From: JAITWN01 sp964581365
GTDB lineage: Bacteria > Pseudomonadota > Gammaproteobacteria > SZUA-140
DNA: 8,912 nt
Assembly (NCBI GenBank): GCA_964581365.1
Contig: CAZOOF010000062.1
Span: 1-8,912 of the forward strand
Direction of reading: 5' to 3'
The first letter of the stretch is position 1. Every line of letters starts with the position of its first letter. Positions 6,021-8,912 of this stretch are shown here, piece after piece. The notes under the pieces are model-generated. The model had not been told where the DNA came from. It made no database searches and saw only the letters and a list, made by a program, of their open reading frames with translations. The translations under genes were made by a program, and so were the position numbers.

Positions 6021-7448
6021 TTACGTCACATGATCGTTGCGATGCAGGCCGTACTTGCGCAGCTTCTCCACCAGCGTCGTCCGCCGCAGCCCGAGACGGT
6101 TGGCGGCATGGGCGACGATACCCTCGGCGTCTTCCAGTGCCTGCTTGATCAGACTGCACTCGAGCTCGGTGAGATGCTGCTTGAGATCGATGCCGTCACG
6201 CGGCAGTCGCGGCGCATCTACCCCATCCACCATGATCGGGGCAGGCTCCTGCACCAGGGTGGCGGCGGTGATGCGCTCGCTGGCCTGTCCCGGCTCGGGC
6301 TGATACTTCGCCGGCAAATCGTGCACATCCACCACACCGTAGGGATGCATGATCACCAGGCGCTCGATGGTGTTGGCGAGTTCGCGCACATTGCCCGGCC
6401 AGTGGTAATCCATCAGCGCGAGTATGGCGGCCTGTGTCAGGCGCACCGAGCCGCGCTTCTCATGCTCGAGCCGGGTGATCAGTTCGCGGATCAGCAGCGG
6501 GATGTCTTCGCTGCGCTCGCGCAGCGGCGGCATCTCGATCGGAAAGACGTTGAGGCGGTAATAGAGATCCTCGCGGAACTTGCCCTCCTCGATCGCTTTT
6601 TCCAGATTGCGATGAGTGGCGGCGACAATGCGCACATCCGCGGTCAGCGTCTTGTTGCTGCCCACGCGTTCAAAGGTCCGCTCTTGCAACACGCGCAGCA
6701 GCTTCACCTGCATGTGCATGCTCATGTCGCCGATTTCATCGAGGAACAGCGTGCCGCCCTCGGCCATTTCGAAGCGCCCCTGGCGCGCGCTGATGGCGCC
6801 GGTGAAAGCGCCCTTCTCATGACCGAACAGTTCGCTTTCGAGCAGATCGCCGGGTATGGCGCCGCAGTTGATGGGCACGAACGGCTTCTTGCGCCGGCTG
6901 GAGTGATAATGAATATTGCGCGCGACGACTTCCTTGCCGGTGCCGGATTCGCCGAGTATCAGCACGGTCGCGTCGGAATCGGCGACCTGTTCGATCATCT
7001 GGCGTACGCGCCGGGTCTCGCGGCTGTTGCCGACCAGGCTGCGAAAGAGTTCGGGTGAACTGCTGGCGGTGGCATCGCCACTGCGGGCCTTGCGGAACAC
7101 GTCGGCCTGCTGCAGCAGACTGGTGAGTTCTTTGTACTTGACCGGAGTGTTCAGTGTGCCCAGCACCTGGGTCTGGGCTTCGGCGGACAGACGGAGACGG
7201 GGCTTGCCGTCCTGCAACAGAATGATCGGCATCCGCGGCCCCCACTCCCGCAACCTGCCGATCAGACGATCGATCCCTTCTCCGGTATCGGCGACAATCA
7301 CCGCGCCGAACTGTTCAGGACTTTGTTCCGGAGCTTTCGACGCATCGGCTCCGTCACTCTCCACTGCTTCGTAATCGATCAGATTCAGAACGGCAGTCAG
7401 GCATTTCGACCGCTGACGATCAGGATCGATGATCAGAACGGGCTCCAT
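6021..7448 (-). CDS. fleQ: FleQ/FlrA, sigma54-dependent master flagellar activator, c-di-GMP responsive
   Basis: 475 residues from the chosen start. The N-terminal FleQ domain (1-115) is a degenerate receiver: the conserved Lys is replaced by T101 (LNTPVKYKEL) and Ala53 falls where the phosphoacceptor would be expected, with D54 next to it. The AAA+ domain has Walker A GESGTGKE (166-173), GAFTGA (213-218), Walker B LFLDE (234-238) and FREDLYYRLNVFP (291-303). The C-terminal helix-turn-helix is at about 445-467. Residues known to bind c-di-GMP in P. aeruginosa FleQ (LFRSLVG with R144; R185, N186; E330, R334) match LFRSLVG with R136, then R177, N178, E322 and R326, all at offset 8. Start: GGAGG is 9 bases from the ATG at 7448 and only 3 from an ATG two codons earlier (7454), so I prefer 7448; either is possible. 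It heads the flagellar cascade and should activate fleSR just downstream. Confidence 0.96.
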   Translation of the reverse strand: MEPVLIIDPDRQRSKCLTAVLNLIDYEAVESDGADASKAPEQSPEQFGAVIVADTGEGIDRLIGRLREWGPRMPIILLQDGKPRLRLSAEAQTQVLGTLNTPVKYKELTSLLQQADVFRKARSGDATASSSPELFRSLVGNSRETRRVRQMIEQVADSDATVLILGESGTGKEVVARNIHYHSSRRKKPFVPINCGAIPGDLLESELFGHEKGAFTGAISARQGRFEMAEGGTLFLDEIGDMSMHMQVKLLRVLQERTFERVGSNKTLTADVRIVAATHRNLEKAIEEGKFREDLYYRLNVFPIEMPPLRERSEDIPLLIRELITRLEHEKRGSVRLTQAAILALMDYHWPGNVRELANTIERLVIMHPYGVVDVHDLPAKYQPEPGQASERITAATLVQEPAPIMVDGVDAPRLPRDGIDLKQHLTELECSLIKQALEDAEGIVAHAANRLGLRRTTLVEKLRKYGLHRNDHVT

Positions 7449-7471
7449 CCGCATTCCCCTCCAGAGTGTCT

Positions 7472-7487
7472 CGCCGCTTCCACGGCG
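7472..7487 (-). other. Small inverted repeat in the fleQ leader
   Basis: CGCCG-TGGAAG-CGGCG on the minus strand gives a 5-bp GC stem with a 6-base loop, about 10 bases upstream of the fleQ Shine-Dalgarno. It may form in the mRNA, but a 5-bp stem is expected by chance in GC-rich DNA. Confidence 0.25.
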
Positions 7488-7530
7488 TGTTCTTCTATAT
7501 TGTCCTGGACCGAGATTTCCCTGTGCACAC

Positions 7531-7560
7531 AGCCTAATCCATTAGTCGCAACGATGTCAA
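7531..7560 (-). promoter_or_regulatory. Candidate sigma70 promoter of fleQ
   Basis: A perfect -35 TTGACA (7560-7555) is followed after 18 bases by TAGGCT (7536-7531), which keeps only T1, A2 and T6 of the -10 consensus TATAAT. A transcript start near 7524 would give a leader of about 75 bases. Pseudomonas fleQ is known to be transcribed by sigma70 independently of RpoN, which fits. I saw no GG-N10-GC sigma54 element in this gap. The weak -10 keeps confidence modest. Confidence 0.4.
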
Positions 7561-7575
7561 AAACCCGGCACCGGG
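7559..7575 (-). terminator. Possible intrinsic terminator after the PilZ-like gene
   Basis: The minus strand reads CCCG-GTGC-CGGG followed directly by TTTTT. The all-GC stem is only 4 bp (5 with a G.U pair), so it is a weak terminator candidate. It lies 34 bases past the stop of the PilZ-like gene, and its T run runs into the TTGACA box of the fleQ promoter. Confidence 0.35.
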
Positions 7576-7608
7576 CGACTGTGCGTTGAGGAGGGATGAA
7601 GGGAGGCG

Positions 7609-8187
7609 CTAGCGCCGGACGCCCTGGCGCGCATGGGCAACCAGGCGGCGATGCTGGCGGAAGATGGTTTTTTCGAGCGCGCTGCGCACGCCGTCGCTCA
7701 ATTCGCGATAGCGCAGTGAGACCTGCACCCGGGCATCGTCCACGGCCTGAACCGTCTCGATGACGCCGAACATCACCAGCGGGCGAGGATAGCGTGGATT
7801 GAGAAAAACTTCGGCCTCGACCAGATCCCCGGGCGCAGGCGCATCGGGCGATGCGCAGGTCCAGACCAGGGTTTCAGCACACAGCCGCACCGCAACCGGC
7901 TCGGGCAGATCGGATTGCCGGGCGAGCAGATCCCCCATGAGATCGATCAGCAGGTCGAGCTTGCTTTCCAGGCGATGCAGATCATGGGCGGTCGGTGAAT
8001 CATCCTCACCGCCCTCGGTGCGGAACTCATCCACCGCCGCCAGATGGCGCAGCAGCTGTTCGTTACCGAGACTGATCGCGAGACTGCGGGTCAGGGAATG
8101 GCCGTCCTCGCTGCGCCGCCAGCGCAGCGGCAGCATGTCCTCGTAACAGAGGCCGCTACCGAAACCGCCAGTGTCGTTCTCGCTCAT
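7609..8187 (-). CDS. PilZ-like domain protein between fliT and fleQ
   Basis: 192 residues, predicted soluble. Residues 1-90 hold a conserved-looking start (YEDMLPLRWRR, 15-25) and an amphipathic helical region (about 66-90, LHRLESKLDLLIDLMGDLLA) that could mediate dimerisation. Residues 95-187 resemble a PilZ beta barrel with its closing helix (VSLRYRELSDGVRSALEKTI, then FRQHRRLVAHAR). The usual c-di-GMP motifs, RxxxR and (D/N)xSxxG, are not intact: the second appears as RLCAET (101-106), with Arg for Asp/Asn, Cys for Ser and Thr for Gly. It may therefore act by protein contact rather than by binding the nucleotide. It follows fliT after 45 bases and precedes fleQ by about 155. No strong Shine-Dalgarno is seen before the ATG. 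The PilZ assignment rests on pattern recognition; a divergent, unrelated flagellar accessory protein is possible. Confidence 0.65.
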   Translation of the reverse strand: MSENDTGGFGSGLCYEDMLPLRWRRSEDGHSLTRSLAISLGNEQLLRHLAAVDEFRTEGGEDDSPTAHDLHRLESKLDLLIDLMGDLLARQSDLPEPVAVRLCAETLVWTCASPDAPAPGDLVEAEVFLNPRYPRPLVMFGVIETVQAVDDARVQVSLRYRELSDGVRSALEKTIFRQHRRLVAHARQGVRR

Positions 8188-8232
8188 GGTTGGACCATAC
8201 CGGATGACATCGAAGCGGACAACCGCGCGCCC

Positions 8233-8526
8233 TCAGCTGGCGCCGGCCCGATAGGCGTCGGCGGCGCGGCGCTGGGCCCGGCCGTCCTCCAGCGTACGGC
8301 GCAACTCGTTGCGATGCGATTCGCCGAGCGCGATGATCTCATCATTGATCTGCGCCAGCCGGGAAAGCGCTGCGGGCTCGATGACCGCCTCAGGTGCGAA
8401 CATGTGTCCCAGCAGCCCGCGCCGCTCGCGCTCCAGACGGGCAAGCTCATCCCAGTCGCCGGCTATCGCCGCAGCCAGCATGCGCTCGCTGCACTCCAGC
8501 ACCGATGCGGTGGCGTCCACACTCAT
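8233..8526 (-). CDS. fliT: FliT-like flagellar export chaperone
   Basis: 97 residues, small and helical, shorter than Salmonella FliT (122) and similar to the compact FliT-type proteins found after fliS in Pseudomonas-type clusters. FliT binds the filament cap FliD and delivers it to the export gate. Visible: an N-terminal helix with ECSERMLAAAIAGDWDELAR (11-30), the W-plus-Leu/Arg pattern usual in FliT, then two more charged helices (about 52-90). The start at 8526 overlaps the fliS stop as ATGA and has no good Shine-Dalgarno of its own, so it is probably translated by coupling. The frame is open further upstream to 8583, but that would lie within fliS. Sequence is poorly conserved in this family, so the call leans on position, length and the helical pattern. 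Confidence 0.8.
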   Translation of the reverse strand: MSVDATASVLECSERMLAAAIAGDWDELARLERERRGLLGHMFAPEAVIEPAALSRLAQINDEIIALGESHRNELRRTLEDGRAQRRAADAYRAGAS

Positions 8527-8912
8527 TGACCGGCAGCCGTCGCGGGACGCGCATCGTGGAGCTGCTCGGGAATCGCGTTCCACGCATCCTTGACCTGACG
8601 CAGCAAGCCCGCGACCTCGTCGAGGTAGGCGGGCTCGTTGCGCACATTGGCCTCGAACAGCCTGCGCATCATGTAGTCATAGAGGTTGTCGAGGTTCGAA
8701 GCCAGCTCGCCTCCGGCCTGCCGGTCGAGGCTGACGCGCAGACCGTCGATGATCGAAATCACCAGCCCGATCTGGGCGCCCTTCTCCGCGATCGCGCCAC
8801 GCTCCATGTGCCCCTTGGCAGATGCGATGCGATCCAGAGCGCCCTCCATCATCATCCGGATCAGGGCGTGCGGACTGGCGCTCTCGATCACTTCCTGCAG
8901 TCCCGCCGCGCG
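8523..8912 (-). CDS. fliS: FliS, flagellin chaperone (3' part, cut by window edge)
   Basis: 129 residues are present and the frame runs off the right edge; probably only the first 10-20 residues are missing. FliS binds the disordered C-terminus of flagellin in the cytoplasm, blocks premature polymerisation and presents it for export. The family signature IESASPHALIRMMMEGALDR is clear near the visible N-terminus, followed by helices GAQIGLVISIIDGLRVSLD and NLDNLYDYMMRRLFEANVRN, all in family order. A GTG at 8891-8889 in this frame is an internal Val codon, not the start, because the conserved segment continues upstream of it. The C-terminal tail overlaps the start of fliT. Confidence 0.93.
   Translation of the reverse strand, partial: RAAGLQEVIESASPHALIRMMMEGALDRIASAKGHMERGAIAEKGAQIGLVISIIDGLRVSLDRQAGGELASNLDNLYDYMMRRLFEANVRNEPAYLDEVAGLLRQVKDAWNAIPEQLHDARPATAAGQ

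Noticed and set aside
6003..7058. Plus-strand open frame (351 codons) opposite fleQ
   Set aside because: Antisense to the conserved AAA+ domain of FleQ and with no recognisable motif; treated as a shadow.

Overview
This window is part of a polar-flagellum gene cluster, and every gene lies on the minus strand, so gene order runs from the right edge to the left. The content is GC-rich and the gene content points to a gammaproteobacterium outside the enteric group: it has the FleQ / FleS-FleR (FlrA / FlrB-FlrC) regulatory cascade typical of Pseudomonas, Vibrio and many purple-sulfur and marine gammaproteobacteria, rather than FlhDC. The order fliS, fliT, fleQ, fleS, fleR, fliE, fliF, fliG, fliH is that known from Pseudomonas. 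An extra PilZ-like gene sits between fliT and fleQ. I cannot name genus or species.

Right part (about 8912 to 7609): the 3' part of fliS (flagellin chaperone), fliT (filament-cap chaperone, overlapping fliS by ATGA), and a 192-residue protein with a C-terminal PilZ-like domain whose c-di-GMP-binding residues look lost. A short GC stem followed by a T run may end this transcript.

Middle (about 7560 to 4811): fleQ, the sigma54-dependent master activator, with its own candidate sigma70 promoter. After a 133-base AT-rich gap that holds a convincing sigma54 promoter and a 10-bp leader hairpin come fleS (soluble PAS-containing histidine kinase) and fleR (NtrC-type response regulator), coupled by an ATGA overlap.

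Left part (3441 to 1): fliE (MS ring-rod junction), fliF (MS ring), fliG (rotor/switch) and the first 139 codons of fliH (export ATPase regulator), tightly packed and with no convincing internal promoter, so they probably share the fleSR transcript.

Together the genes form a regulatory and early-assembly module. FleQ, which keeps all the residues known to bind c-di-GMP in the Pseudomonas protein, would switch on fleSR and the downstream basal-body genes through sigma54. FleS-FleR would then activate the next tier. FliE, FliF, FliG and FliH build the first cytoplasmic-membrane structures, while FliS and FliT guard late export substrates. No mobile element, tRNA, rRNA or CRISPR was seen, and I found no wholly new system. 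The points most worth a second look are the PilZ-like protein beside fleQ and the structured fleSR leader.
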